Shown here piece after piece: positions 11,261 through 24,100 of a stretch of 64,000 nucleotides of DNA. The position numbers were made by a program, and so were the translations under genes. Where the stretch lies: positions 389,266 to 453,265 of the forward strand of contig SJOL01008491.1 of the NCBI GenBank assembly GCA_004794785.1, written 5' to 3'. Each line of letters starts with the position of its first letter. The first letter of the stretch is position 1. The stretch is from Opisthorchis felineus (lineage: Eukaryota > Platyhelminthes > Trematoda > Opisthorchiida > Opisthorchiidae). Under the pieces are notes generated by a model. It was not told the origin of the DNA and did not search any database. It was given only the letters and a program-made list of their open reading frames with translations.

Positions 11261-12049
11261 TTGCACCCACATAGTGTAAGGTCATGCTCCTGGACATGCA
11301 GTCACTAAACACGCCACTTACAACCCAGGGAGATTCACTGGAAGTTGTGGAGCGTTTTATGTATCTTTGAAGTTGTAGTAGTTCTGATTGTAGTGTGACA
11401 GATGAGGTCAATGCAGAATCTGCAAGGCTCGGGTCGCGTTTGCTAATTTGAGACACCCATGGCGTCAAAGTAGTGTATCCCTGATCCTCAAGGGACGTGT
11501 GTATCAAGCTACAGTGCGGGCTGTTTTGTTGTATGGCTGTGAGACTTGGCCTGATCGAGCAGCGGAACTGAGACGTCTTCAGGTGTTTGACAATCGTTGT
11601 CTCAGAGCCATAGCTCGTATGGGCTGGTGTCGGCGTATCCGTAACGAGGCAATTAGAAAGCGAGTTTTCGGTTGTGCAACGGGGACTTCCAATAAATAAT
11701 GTGTCCTGCACCAGAAGCTACGTTGGTTAAGCCATGTATTGCGCATGCCGAACCATTGTTTGCCGAAGACAGTGCTGTTTTCCGTGCCCAATGCAGAGTG
11801 GCGGAAGTAGAGAGGTGGCCACCACTTGACCTGGCAGACGGGTATAAAAGAGATTACAAAACGTCTGGTTTGTCGGTGCGACTGGCTTTCCAGGATGGGG
11901 ACCGCGTGATCCCCACTGTGCCTGGTTCGAGGCGCTGCAAGATTGGAATGCTAAATGACGTCAATGGCGTTCTTGTCAGTTTTCGTCCAGGTTGCCTGTA
12001 TTGAGCGACCGAGCGAATGCGTCTGTACTTGATAGGATACCGGTTGCTA

Positions 12050-14735
12050 GTCTCGTCTGCGCGGTTCGTTTGGCAAAGTCTGTGAGAGATACTCGAGATA
12101 GTTAAGTCCGTCGCACCTTGTTTATTGTCTGCTTACGCCCCAACGGACTATAGTTCTGAATCTGCCGATGATAGTTTCTATGACGCCCTATGTGCTCTTT
12201 TACAACAGGCTTAAAACTCAGACATCGTTGTGGTTGGTGGTGACGTGAACACTTAGGTAGATAGACTGTGTTCCTAAGGCACAATTGGGTGGTCATTTTG
12301 CGTTGTATACGATACGCACGGACAACGGAAATCGTCTACTTTAGATGTGTGCTGACTACAGAATGTTCCTTTGTCGCACCAATTTCCGGAACGGCGGAAA
12401 TCGCTTGACGACACGGTGCACTTCAGCGAACCAGTCCCGAATCCAAATAGACCACATCGTCATCAGTTTCCGGTGGCGGAGGTCGATGACTGCTTACCGC
12501 TCCTTCTTGAATACCAGCGTGGACTCCGACCATGCACTTGTGCGCTGCTTCTTTTTCTTGCGCTTTTCAGGTCTACGCAAAACGCCCACACCTCGCTTAG
12601 CCATTGACAAGCTAGTGGACCCAGAAATCAGACGAAACTTTCAGAACATTCTCTTTGAACGTCTGCTGGACAGTCCCATTTCGGATTTCAACGCCAACTG
12701 GGAACAGTTATCCACAGTGCTACTCAGAGCCGGAACTTTTGTTTGCGGTACAACCCAGCCAACCGCATTCAAACATTAGATCTCTGATAGGACTGTGGGA
12801 TTACTGGACACCCCGGCACCAGATTTCTCCTGCCCGCAAATATAACTCAACGTAACGCATCATTGGACGCCAGGTGAAACAGTGTCCGTGCAGAGCGCGA
12901 ATCATGGTGGACCCTTAAAGGCCGAAGATATAGAAGAGGAAAGAAAACGTTCACAGGGTGTCCCACTTGATTCGTTCGACTGGTCCCCGGAAGCTTCTTT
13001 TCAGCAAAACTACCAGAGACCAGAATCGCTCTCTGATATCCAGCAAAGGAGGACGTTTGGACCACTGGGCACAGTAATTCCAACAGCAATTCAGTCGGCC
13101 ACCTGCTGTCTTCAATCCTGGCTTCCGGCCTTCAACAGAAAGGTGAACCGTGAATGTCAAGCCGTCTTCAACCTCATAAGTGTCCAAGTGTATACCTTTA
13201 CTCAAGCGTCATCCTGCTGCTGGTCCTGACCACCTTCCACCTGATCTTTTCAAGGATGGCGGTGGACTTCTCAGTCAGTGCCTGTCTAGCCTATTTGGGT
13301 CTATCTGGGAGAAAGAGACCGTCCCAGACAACTGGGGTGAATCGATAGTAGTGCCCATTTTCAAAAAGGGTACTCGCAGTGAATGTAGCAACCACAGAGG
13401 TGTTAGTTTGACTCCTGTTGTGACAAGACTTCTGGCGTCACTGATTCTTCGTCGTCTTACGGTGGCACGCGAAACCTTGACTCGTGAGAATCAAGCGGGA
13501 TTTCGACCGGGTAGAGGCTGCGTTGACCACATCTTCACACTCCGTCAGGTGTTAGAGCAACGCAATGTATACACTCGACCCAAAATTTTGGTATTCCTGG
13601 ACTTCAAGCGTGCGTTCGATTCTGTCAATCAGTCAGTGCTGCTAAACACACTGGCTCAACAGGGTATGCCACAGGAATTTGTGAACGTAATCGTCCCTAT
13701 ATTCACATACTTCTGGGCGTAAGAGTGTACGGTGAGCTCTCCAAAAGCTTCCCTACAAAAAGTGGTGTCCGAAAAGGATGTCCACTCCCTCCGTTGTTGT
13801 TCAACTTCGTCATTGATGAACTGATGAGTTGAACGATCGAAGGTTTTCAAAACCCCGGTGTTCAGATTGTTGCTGGTGAGAAACTTGTCGACCTGGAGTA
13901 CGCAGGCGACACCGCACTCATCTTTGAAAACCAAACCAAACCAAAGCGAAGCATAAGCCCTGTTGAATAAACTGACCACCGTCATACCATGTTTCGGCAT
14001 GCGCCTTGTACTTTCAAAGTGCATGGTAAGGCTTTATAACGTGCAGCCGCTGAAAATAGTCTGAAAATACAATTCAAGAAGAATCACTGGAGATTGTGTA
14101 GAATTTTAAGTACCTCGGTAGTTGTATTAGCTCTGATGAAGTCAGTGTACGAATCTGTTAGCCAAGAATCACTTTTGCTAATTTGCAATACTTGTGGCGT
14201 CAGAAAAGCATATCACTAGGTCTTAAGGGTAGCGTGTTTCAGGCTACAGTAAGGGCTGTTTTTTTGTATGGCTGCGAGAAAGGTTGTGAGGCATCTTCAG
14301 GTTTTTAACCATCTATGCCTCACAAGCGTTGGTGGTGTCGGGTAGCGTCAACGGATTATTAACGAGGCGATTAGAACGGGTGCTTGGTTGTACATCGGGT
14401 ACCTCAATCGCGGAAAACACCCAGCACCATCAACTACGTTTGCTCGGTCACGTGCTACACAAACCGAAACACCGTCTGCCGGGACGAGTGCTGTTCTTTG
14501 TGCCTCCTTCAGAATGGCATAAACCGCGAGGTGGGCACCGTATGACCTTGCAGAAGGGTGTGAAAGCGATTACGAAGAGTTTGGGTGTTGTTATCCTACG
14601 CCTTACAGGATGGGGTGTCCATGACCCTTCCTGCGCTTGGCTGGAGACATTGAAAGAAATGGCGGCTGATCAACATCAGTGGCGTTCATGCTGTCAGTTT
14701 CTTTCCAAGTTGTCTGATTGAGCGCTTGGTGGTGT
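12050..14735 (+). mobile_element. RTE/SR2-type LINE, decayed copy B
   Basis: It starts inside the endonuclease domain (ARFVWQSL-like sequence at about 12058), so it is 5'-truncated. It continues through QIDHIVISFRW (12450), the linker and the RT domain. The frame 13180-13722 holds GESIVVPIFKKGTRSECSNH, NQAGFRPGRGCVDHIFTLRQVLEQR and FLDFKRAFDSVN, with a better preserved first catalytic Asp than copy A. The YADD position near 13905 reads YAGD. The C-terminal frame 14329-14721 keeps RLLGHVL and GVHDPSCAWLETLKEMAADQHQWRSC-type sequence to the stop at 14721. Confidence 0.87.
13180..13722 (+). pseudogene. RTE-type reverse transcriptase fragment (copy B)
   Basis: The longest intact RT piece in this copy, 180 codons. 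It spans RT blocks 1 to 3, from SGPDHLPPDLFKDGG-like sequence to the FLDFKRAFDSVN catalytic block, and breaks by frameshift just after. Copies A and C share the same order, so the family assignment is firm. Confidence 0.85.
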
Positions 14736-14834
14736 AAGCACCCCAGAATGCTTACGATAGGCCAGCGCCAGGTCTCCCCCTCACCCACTCTTTTCTTGTC
14801 ATTCTAAGGCTTTAAATATAATTAGATAAACTTT

Positions 14835-14945
14835 GTGGTTATATGGCAGTGAAGCCTCAGTGTCAACAATGATATTGCTGTCTCTGATGATGATGAATGG
14901 GTGTCTGGAAGTGTAGGCACCTCGGAGTGGTTGTGGTACGTTGGC
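14835..14945 (+). repeat. Repeat R1, partial copy
   Basis: Begins GTGGTTATATGGCAGTG, then CAGTGTCAACA and GATATTGCTGTCTCTGATGATGATGA, as in the R1 copy at 37445-37520. It lies about 100 bp beyond the end of RTE copy B. Confidence 0.55.
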
Positions 14946-15504
14946 ATTAAGTCCGTTCCCCGTCCACTGTTATTTTTTTCTTCACAATTAGGCTTTTAAC
15001 TAAATCATTGTGGAACAGCTGCGAAACATCAATGTTGGACACTGATGTCATGTTGTTGATGATGGGGTTATGTTTTTTCTCACCTATTTTATCGGGATAG
15101 GTTGACTGCTGTCCGTCAGATCGTGGCTTCTCGATTTTCGTAGGATAGAGATACGAACATCCATGGTCGCAACACTGAGGCCTTTCGAATTTGCAGATAG
15201 CTAGCTGCATCGAACAGGCGGATCCATTTGGTTACGAGAACGCCGGACTCACTGTCGCGTTTGTCTTATCCTTTAGTTTAGGGTCACAATAACATAACCA
15301 AACGGGAAGAGCTGTTGCTAATCAGAGGTTATCCATCCGCCCTACAAACGAACACCCGCGACAAGTAGAAATGTGCATTCTCAAGGAACGGTCGCTTTGA
15401 TAAATGTCACAAAAAGTCCAGATTCTTCTGCGTAATTCATCATCCGTTTCACCCAACACTCAACAGAATTCAAAACGTGGCCAATAAGTTAACTGTAACA
15501 CACT
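14946..15504. other. Unassigned stretch
   Basis: No supported gene. A minus-strand frame of 87 codons (14947-15210) is not recognised. Near 15027-15050 there is a faint inverted R1 core. Confidence 0.3.
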
Positions 15505-15900
15505 ACGTCACTCTTCGACAGCCCACGACCGGTTTCGCCTTTCTTGGGGCTCAGCAGGTAGGTTCCCGTCAACCTTATGTTGTACTTGAATCCAAATTGC
15601 ACGAAACTCGAAAAATACATTCATTTGCATACCATTTTGTTTTTCATGTGGACTCACCTGAATCCCAGTTGAGTCTCTTGTTTACGACGTTCTTCAGCTG
15701 AAAGTCAGTTCTGCAGTATTTGAAGAGCATGATTCCCAGATCGATATGTTCCTCTTCGAGGAATACATTTAGCTGGTGGGCTGATAAAAGTTGGACACAG
15801 GAGACTAAACATCGCCAGCAAGAGGTTCATTTGAGTCTCCCGTCAAAACTAAATTAGTATGCAAATGAATGTATTTCGCCAGACGTACACTAGTTCATAC
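15505..15900 (+). repeat. Possible fold-back repeat R2 (copy a)
   Basis: Begins CACTCTTCGACAG, then CACGACCGGTTTCGCC, TTGGGGCTCAGCAGGTAGG and CAACCTTATGTTGTACTT, all shared with copies at 19697, 23793 and (inverted) 27490. Inside it a perfect 20-bp inverted repeat joins 15613-15632 with 15857-15876, separated by 224 bp. No coding frame is conserved among copies. Confidence 0.7.
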
Positions 15901-16799
15901 TTTAAGTTGTTCGAAGCCCCTCCAAGTTGTTAACTAAGGCGGGATCGGTGCCAGACTTTCGCATGATTTCATCTCTCCCGAGTTTATTGAAAGTGGTGCC
16001 AATTACCAATCATTTCGAAGAAATGTGGAAGTGATTGAGTAGTGATCGTTCCAGAAGGGTGTGGCAAACAATCGGTGGATTTATAACTGGTAGCGTTTCG
16101 CTTTTGACACAAAAGCTTCGTTATATCAAGCGGGTAGGTTACTAGTTTGGCTGAGTTTTGAGGCAAACGGACAGCCAATCAGCAAGATCTCCTAAGAGCA
16201 CATTGCATAAATGTTGAATATCAATTACAAGGTAGTATCGGGTGCCCAAGTCCCACGACCGATGAACTGGGCGGTTTAGAACCATTTTGATCTGATTTGG
16301 GCCCTTAATCTCCCGGGGAGCTTCACTTGATGATTACTGTTAACTGTTATCGGTGGACTTATGATCGGCTTTAGCTGTGTGCGTCTGTTGATGACTGCAT
16401 AACACAACCAGTTAGCTTCATTGATCTAGGACTTCTCCACATGCTCGCCAGTCCTACGCCTTCTGTTCTGTTTACACTGGTATGCTTGGCAATTTCCACA
16501 GCTTCGCTGTTTCCGCCTCAAAACTTCCAAATTTTCTACGTCTGTTTTGCCCCGTGTTCAGCGCATGTCCAGCCAGTGCTGAGCCTTTCATAGCGCTGGA
16601 TACTCGTCTGCGTTTATATTTTTATTTTGTGGTTATCGATTCCGGTGTGAATTTCTCTAGCGATCTGCCCCATATAGACACTGGTTCAGTTGTTGCGTTT
16701 GATTTCGTAAACAGTACCTAGTTCTGTCTACCTAGAGAGGCACCTGTTCGAGGCACAGAGTGAGTACTTTCTGGAGCGCTACTCTTATAAGCCGTGTTA
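15901..16799. other. Unassigned stretch
   Basis: A plus frame of 79 codons (16482-16721) has no recognisable domain. Nothing else is supported. Confidence 0.3.
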
Positions 16800-16965
16800 A
16801 GGATCCCTCGAATCATCATTAGTATCAGCTGTAAGAACCGCTTACCTGTCGTACAGTGGTTGTAGCTGCCACAATTTCGTCCATCGATGATTTGGGGAGG
16901 TGGGGTAGGTAGCTGCGCATTGGAGGCGAGAGTTGATAAATTGGTGTCCTAATCCATTCCCTACT
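16800..16965 (+). repeat. Repeat R1, partial copy
   Basis: Aligns with 3575-3720: ATCATCATTAGTATCAGCTG, CCTGTCGTACAGTGGTTGTAG, GGTAGCTGCGCATTGGAGGC and a GATAAATTGGTG end. Confidence 0.65.
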
Positions 16966-18102
16966 GGGTTTCGTCACAGACATCAAAAGCCTTCCCAACT
17001 GACGCTTAATCAAACACCAGCTGGATATCCACTATTTGAATTTAGGCCGCTGCCCGATCGACTTCCGTGTGTAGGGTTCTTACCCGGTTGAACATCGTCC
17101 ATGCAAGGCCAGCGAATACCGACTTAGGACGGATCGACAGTTTAAAACTGCTCCAATATCAGTTGGCTTATGTTACACTGTGCTTTTCAGTTTCCCAACA
17201 GTCTAAGAACTGCAGTGTACTCGAAGTTAAGCCTATCCTCGTACTAAATTTGACGTGGGAATTCAGATTATTAAGGTAACTGTAAAGTCCACTGGCTGTC
17301 TCGTTTAATCACAACGAAAGTGCCATCCACACAATGTCAAAGTACTTTCGATGAGTACGGGAATCAGGTTAAAGGCTTCTATTCAAAGTCTTCCGTAAAG
17401 ATATCTGTCCAACCCGAGGATATTGGAGATCCCAAAATGTGAACGGTGGATAGTTACGATGAGGCAATAAGAAAGGCAGTTGACCGGGTCTGTATGAAAC
17501 GAAAGAGGCTGGGGTTAGAATGTAATTTAAATTCGCATCTTAGTCGGATTCAGTTTTAGGTGCACAAGCCTCTCACGCTCTACCAGGCTTGCGTGAGCTA
17601 TGATGGTCCGTTACGGTGGCCACAAACAGCCGTTTGATAAGTAAAACAGCAGCTGCTTTCATACTGACATCTGTAAAGAGGATTGGCGATCACTGGTAAC
17701 CTGGTCTTGGATTGCATATGTTGTGAAAACTATTTTCAAAACAGGATCGATCGCATTTAGGAATGAGTCCTCCGGGCTTTCTTAACTGACTGTTTGTTCC
17801 GCACGACGAAAGATTTCGGTTGTATGTGAAATTGAATTGATCTGTTTTTAATCGATACCGCATCTTCACAGGTATTCCCACCCGAATACTTGTATCGGTC
17901 GGTCATTGTTGGAGCGAAATGGCTTCGAAAACCGAAGCCAAACGCATGGAAACAACAAAAAAAGATTGTGAATAATTCTATTCAATGTTAGATAGTTTCA
18001 GGTCGAGTGTGGCTTGGTTGTTTGGTTTTATCTTGCCATCTTGCCGCGTCATAGACAGGAATGGAGACCGTGCGAGAGGAGCAGGTAACGACGATTTTCT
18101 GC
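16966..18102. other. Unassigned; downstream flank of ANKRD49
   Basis: No coding signal recognised. The 3' UTR of the ANKRD49 homologue must lie at the right end, but no clear AATAAA was seen on the minus strand within about 150 nt of its stop. Confidence 0.3.
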
Positions 18103-21100
18103 TCATCCCGTCGCTTTTGATGGTGGTTGGCCCAATTGTGTCACGTGTTCGCTGAACACATAGCACAGATCGGAATAGGGCGTGTTCCGTTCTATCAGGT
18201 CAGCCACAGTATCACCCAGCTGATTTCGTATACCGTACACAGACGCATTTGGCTGTGACAACAGAAAGTATAGGGTCTCCGGACTTTGGTTGTTTGACAC
18301 AGCCAGATGTAGCGCCGTCTGGTTGCTGTTTGTCACTAGTGGAAAAAATGAAAGCGAAGACTAGGGATAAGAACATGAATCGAATCCCGGGTGGGTACAG
18401 AAATATTTCACGAGCTTACACTGGCGGAGAACAAGACTGGATACTGTCAATAAAAGAAACTGGCTGGACAAGGAAGCCTGTCTAAAAAACCTCTTAAATG
18501 CTAATTATTATCACGTGAAAGTGAGCCACCGGACTGGGAAAAATGATCAATAGTTCGCAAACGAACTGTCATCTCTCAGCCTAAACAGCTGTCTCTTCAA
18601 GTGTACGTCCTTGGAATACATAAATGTGAAACCCATTTGAAAATACACGTTTTTTTAGATTAGTGATTTGATTCCTTATTGTAACATAAGTAAAGCCAAC
18701 AACAGCCACAAGATCCGTTTTGTGGTAATTGTTTGGATGGGGTACGTAATACAAACAGCATTAGTAACAAGCACTCCGTCACCGGCGAGTGTGGACAGTA
18801 CTGAAAACATGATGACCTTTTTACCCGTCCTGTGGCACTTGTCGGACGTGAGTCGTTCACACCAAGTCGTAATATTATGTATGATAATGTCGTTCTAGCA
18901 GAGAGCCCTCAGGCAGAGTCAATCGATCTGAGAAACAACTGTCTTTGTTCATCTGGATGTGGCAAGGAACCACCAGTGTGAGCGATCAGCTAACGTTTTT
19001 CATGTCACTGGTAGGTCACAGCTTTTGTCAAAAGCTACAGTATCATTCACACACCACAATTGTTTACATGTCACATGATACCCCCCCCACACACACACAC
19101 ACCTGGATGAATTGCACAAAGCTAGCTACTTGGTGGTAGCTCGAATCTGTATAAAACTAAGTGCAGATTCATAGACACCCTCACAATGTCATGCTGCGCG
19201 AGATCCGCATACGTGGACCTGCAGTATAATGAGCAGAAACAGTGAGCACAAATATTCTGAGGAACCCATTTGTCGGTGTAGCTTGTTCCTATGGTGAGTA
19301 GTAGGTGGAAGTGAAGGTGCAGATCAATCAAATACAGCAGTTCCCCAATACGCAGGTTTGTTCTACTGTTTACTGTCACTCACTGTTTCATCCTATTCTC
19401 AGCTGTTTGATAAGTCGCCCTCCCATTTATCAACAAGTGCGGAACACTATTTACGATCAGGTGGTAGGCACTTATTCCCTGATTAACCAATGTTGATGAA
19501 TAGATCAATTGTTAGACCCAGAAGCAGAATTAAAATAGAAAAATGGGGTACTGATTACCACATCACAATCATACACACCGAAGAAATGCAGTTGTACACT
19601 TATCAGTATGATTTAAGGGTTAGCGGAAAGAGATGCACAGGATCTACGGGTGTACCCTCAGGAAATAGCATACGAAGTCCTGCAACTGTATAGACGTATC
19701 AACACTCATAAGGTTGCTGAGAACTCTTCGACAGCGCACGACCAGTTTCGCCCTTCTTTCTTGGAGCTCATCAGGTAGGCGCAGTCCCCGAGTTTCCCTC
19801 AACCTTATGTTCTACTTAAACTCAAATTCCACGAAGTTAGCGAGATACACTCAGTTGCAGTGTTAATCGTTAACGCGTTTAACTTAGCAAGGTTCCACAA
19901 CGTCTTTTCGAGTAGACTTAACAATTTTCAGTTCACCTTTGAAGGGCAGACAGCCTATTATCCGTGACTTGGTTGTTCGAAAAGCTGGGCCATTTCGTTG
20001 GATCGCCAGCCACAGACTAGTTCATATCATTGACTAGGAAATCAGGACTAAACACAGCAGAGCTTACGTTACATGGTATAAGTGATCCACTGCATTACGC
20101 ACAAAAGCCGCTCTCTGGTCTGGAAAGCTCAGCTTTTAAGTTCACTGGGCAGTACCAGGAGTGTGTACCAGAGACAACCAGTGGAATTAGCCATTGCTAA
20201 ACAAAAGTTAACCGTTATGCCAAACAGTGTGCGTACTTCCTTGGTGCTAAACAGTTGAAGAGTTAAAATGCTAAAATCTTCCAGTCCGTTTTTGAAAGGG
20301 CTATTTTGCCCATCAACACAATGGTAAAGTTCGAGGGGTTAGCGATCTGTTGGAGGACAGCATGTGGCCAGATGACTTCGGTTACTTCGGATGATGATGA
20401 CCAGGTGAGTCTCAGATGCGTTAAGTCTGTTCACTTGTGCATTCAGATCTCCGGCAGCCACAACGATATCTGAGCTTTCAGCTCGCCGTAACGGTACTCA
20501 GAACGACGTAAAGGTTGCTTTGACGGTGTACAAGTGACAGTCGGTTTGGGGTCGATAAACTTGTTTGTGACGCTCCTTCAAGGACATTGTGAGACGAACT
20601 CATCAACAAGTATCCAGTCAAGCAAACATCTTTCCACCCGATGACGTAGAACGATTCAAACAAACTTCGATTTCATGTCACACGCACGTCATTGCCAAGT
20701 GAACACTTAAAGTTTCAAACCCTGTTTTTTGAGTTCCGTTAGTCGTAAAAGCCGAGTGGCGAGAACTGAATTGTGATGAGGGATCATAAGCGAAATGGAA
20801 AGTAATAATATCCCTTTGGTGTCCGGTGCGCACTCAGACGAATTCAGTAACGAATTCCCTAACCTGGACTGCAGATGAGTCTCAAAAAGGAGAAAATAAA
20901 GATGAAGTGGAGTGCACCCTGCGTAACTTTATCAGCGCAGCAAAAATCCATGTCATGGATTACTTGCGAACGTCGACACTTTGTTCGTTGTGGAGGATTA
21001 AGACTGCGATAAGTGCTTAAAAACATGGTCGACCAAAATAAAAAACGTCGGAATAATGGGGAAAATAGTCCTGAGTATTTCAGAAAGCGTTTTAGACTTA

Positions 21101-24100
21101 TGGTCAGGGGGAACAAAACTTCTCTAAAGAGAATCGAAGGCACAAGAGAGCAACTTCGGGTGACCATGCGAGTGTTCTGTTCACAGGGTGAAATTATTGT
21201 GTCGTTTTTAGATGGGTACATTTATACATGCCGTCTGATGCGGCAACTGCCATATCCACTTTCCATGAAACTTAGTCGTGACCTTAAGGAAAACATCTAA
21301 AGTTGACATGCTGTGGCATACCTGCATTTAAATCTGCACCGGCTGAGAGCAACAATTGTACACAGGCGAGCTGATTCCAGAACGCAGCGCTGTGCAACGG
21401 AGTCCAGCCATCCATTGTCCGGCTGTTCACATCACCTCCAAGTTGTAGTAATCGCTGTATATCCGAAGAAACGACACATTAACGTGAACATCTCAACGAA
21501 GCCCGTAAGAGACACACGAGTATCGATTATTCCGGCAAACAATCATCGTCTTGGTTATAAAAGCAACCGGTTCAATAAGGAACCATCAACGAGGTCACAG
21601 GGTATGATATATTGGGTTACCTTTGTAGTACCATGGTGCCTAGGATATTTGATTATATTGAAAACTGGTTGTGAAACTGGCTTTGGAAATCTCTGTTGGT
21701 CTTTGGTATACGACAACCTACTAGCACAACACTGATTGAAAAGAGTCAACACGTGCGGTTACGACGTACAGCTCTGCCGTTTCGGGTGACTGAAGCAGTA
21801 GTGGGGACAAAAGTCCTCCTGATGGACTAGCTACCCATTGAAAAGAAACTAATAATAGAAGCAAAAATAGCAGAAAATCCGCGCTCATCGGTGTCCCAAC
21901 TCTTGACTGGGCTTCAAAAAATAGTGCCCCGGTTGAAATGACCGGAATCCTCAGGGAAATGTGAATAGGGACTGTGGGGTTCGTTCTATGGTCCTATATT
22001 ATCCGCCGCAAAAAAAGCACATGAGCACCGTACAACCGTTTCATTCTTGTCATGAATCAGCAATCCTGAGGCGGTTTTGGACAACAACAGAGAAGTCGAA
22101 CGCCTACTTCTGAGCAACGGTGCGGTTGAATTGCACAGGATGTGTTGCGTGCGAACACGGAATTACTCGCATACATTTGATGCCTGTGAATATAGGTAGA
22201 GTGTAATTTATGCCACTTAATTCCTGTTTGGGAAGACCTATTTAGAACGATTTCCTATCTGGGGAAGTGCCGGTTTAACCGTCGTAATATCCAGTTCTAC
22301 GCAGTTGCTACCGCCGGTGATGATAGAGTGACAATGGTAACAAGAATGAGTATGGAGACAAGCATGAAACTTCCGTGTTTTACCACTCTTAAGGAAGCTG
22401 ACTCACCTCTACCACATGTGCATGCCCACCATAGGCCGCTCGATGCAGAGCCGTGTACCCATCCTGATCCTTAGCGGCCAGTAGTTCGGACAACGTAGGA
22501 TACGGGATTGGATCGGAAACGTTTTTTTCAGCGCGACAAACAATCTCGTTGATAGTATCCAGTCTGCCGTTCTCGGCCGCAACGATAAACTGCTTAATCG
22601 GGTCGGCTGCATCGGGTGAAAAAATACGGAGAGCAGTAGGAGCAGTATTCACTAGTATTTCGGATAAAAATAGCATTATTGCCATGCCACCCTAAAGAAG
22701 CACCGGCGCTGTGAGACTGTCAGGTTGCCCAAGGCTAGACGACAGCAATTAAAAAGCAATAATGAAAGTCAAACCACCAACCCTCCGGTCAGCATATCCC
22801 TCCTTAAACACTCAGCTCGAGAGGGCAAACTTACTGACCAGAAAGTCCGCGGTTCGAACCCGACCTCTGCATCTCGACTGCTCCCATCTAGGTTGGGCAA
22901 CCCGGCAGTATCTCAGCCCCCGCGCTTGCTTAGGGTGGCATGGCAGCCAGGCGCCGATAGGGTGTTACATATAAACGGTTATTATTATTTACTCAGCAAT
23001 ATCAAGCCACTCCAGTTGAGCAAGTGATCCCAATAAGTATTCGGCGAACATGCGAGCGGCTTGTGGGCGTTTTAGAGATTCGGACAGAGTGCCCTCACCC
23101 ATACTTCTGATTACAAGGTATCACAAAAATAATGAAATTAGCAGCTGGTCACAAAATCGTCAAGTTGTCATTCACCTATTAAGTTGGTGCTAACTGTCTC
23201 AGTTGAAGCTGAGCCGCTTACCGTTCCGATTAAACGTAACATGATTTCCAAATCAGGTTTTGCCTATATATGAGTCCTATTAAGTATTCAAGCACGAAAT
23301 GTGACCTACGAAGTTTCGGGCTATTTGATGATTGCGAAACCAGTATCAATTTCGACTAACCTAGCTGTTTTGCCCCATCCAAATGGAGGACAGCCGGAAT
23401 TTATTAGTAGAAAACGAAGATAGCCTACAGACATGAAGCTGGAGATTCCGATTTATTTCCATAGCGCCCATACTGTGTGCACCAAATCTCCGTGTACTTC
23501 GGAACAGGACATTATGCGTGAACAAGCCTGGAGTTTTTTGGCGTCATACCCTAGACGTAATGGCTTGCATGACAGCCACTTAACGCGTCTCCACGCAAAG
23601 CAAACCATTGATAAAAGCCAGAATAATCTGTAGCTAACCCTCATTCGCGATGACACTGTCGCATTCTGATTTACAGTGCAGTCACAGAAACTTGCAACTG
23701 GCTCTGACAACATGAGGTTTAGTGTCCATTAAGTGTAGAAACATGTCTAACCCAGACAATGCTTTTCAGATAACCCCTTAGGGCGCAACACACTACTCAT
23801 AAGGTCGCTGAAAACTCTTCGACAGGCCACGACCGGCCGCTCCCTGCTTTGGGCTCATCAAACAGACGTAGTCACCGAGTTTCCATCGCCCTTATGTTTC
23901 AGTTAAAAAGCAAATTGTGTATAATTGATGAAATACACTTATTCGCAAATCACTCTCGAGTAAACAAGAGGCAGACTCAAGTGAATCGCTAGTTTATGGT
24001 ATTCTTCAGTGAAGAATATCATAAACGAGAGAGTCAGTAGATATTCCGGTTCATGCCAAAGTAACTGCAGATGGGTGTATTTCGCCAAAATCTCTTTGTG

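Larger units (their letters stand above)
8930..12020 (+). mobile_element. RTE/SR2-type LINE, decayed near-full copy A
   Basis: In order: an endonuclease domain (about 9030-9860), a linker, a reverse transcriptase domain (about 10470-11250) and the C-terminal region with [14 protein letters not shown] and a wrecked LGHVL-type tail up to about 12000. EN and RT sit in one polyprotein without a separate ORF1, as in the RTE clade. At least six frame changes or stops break it. A second copy of the same family follows at once in the same direction. The 5' start is set where endonuclease-like coding begins; no target-site duplication was found. Confidence 0.85.

Noticed and set aside
20826..21300. 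Overlapping plus and minus frames of 95-120 codons in ANKRD49 intron 4
   Set aside because: Both strands are open, no domain is recognised and no splice sites place them in a gene.
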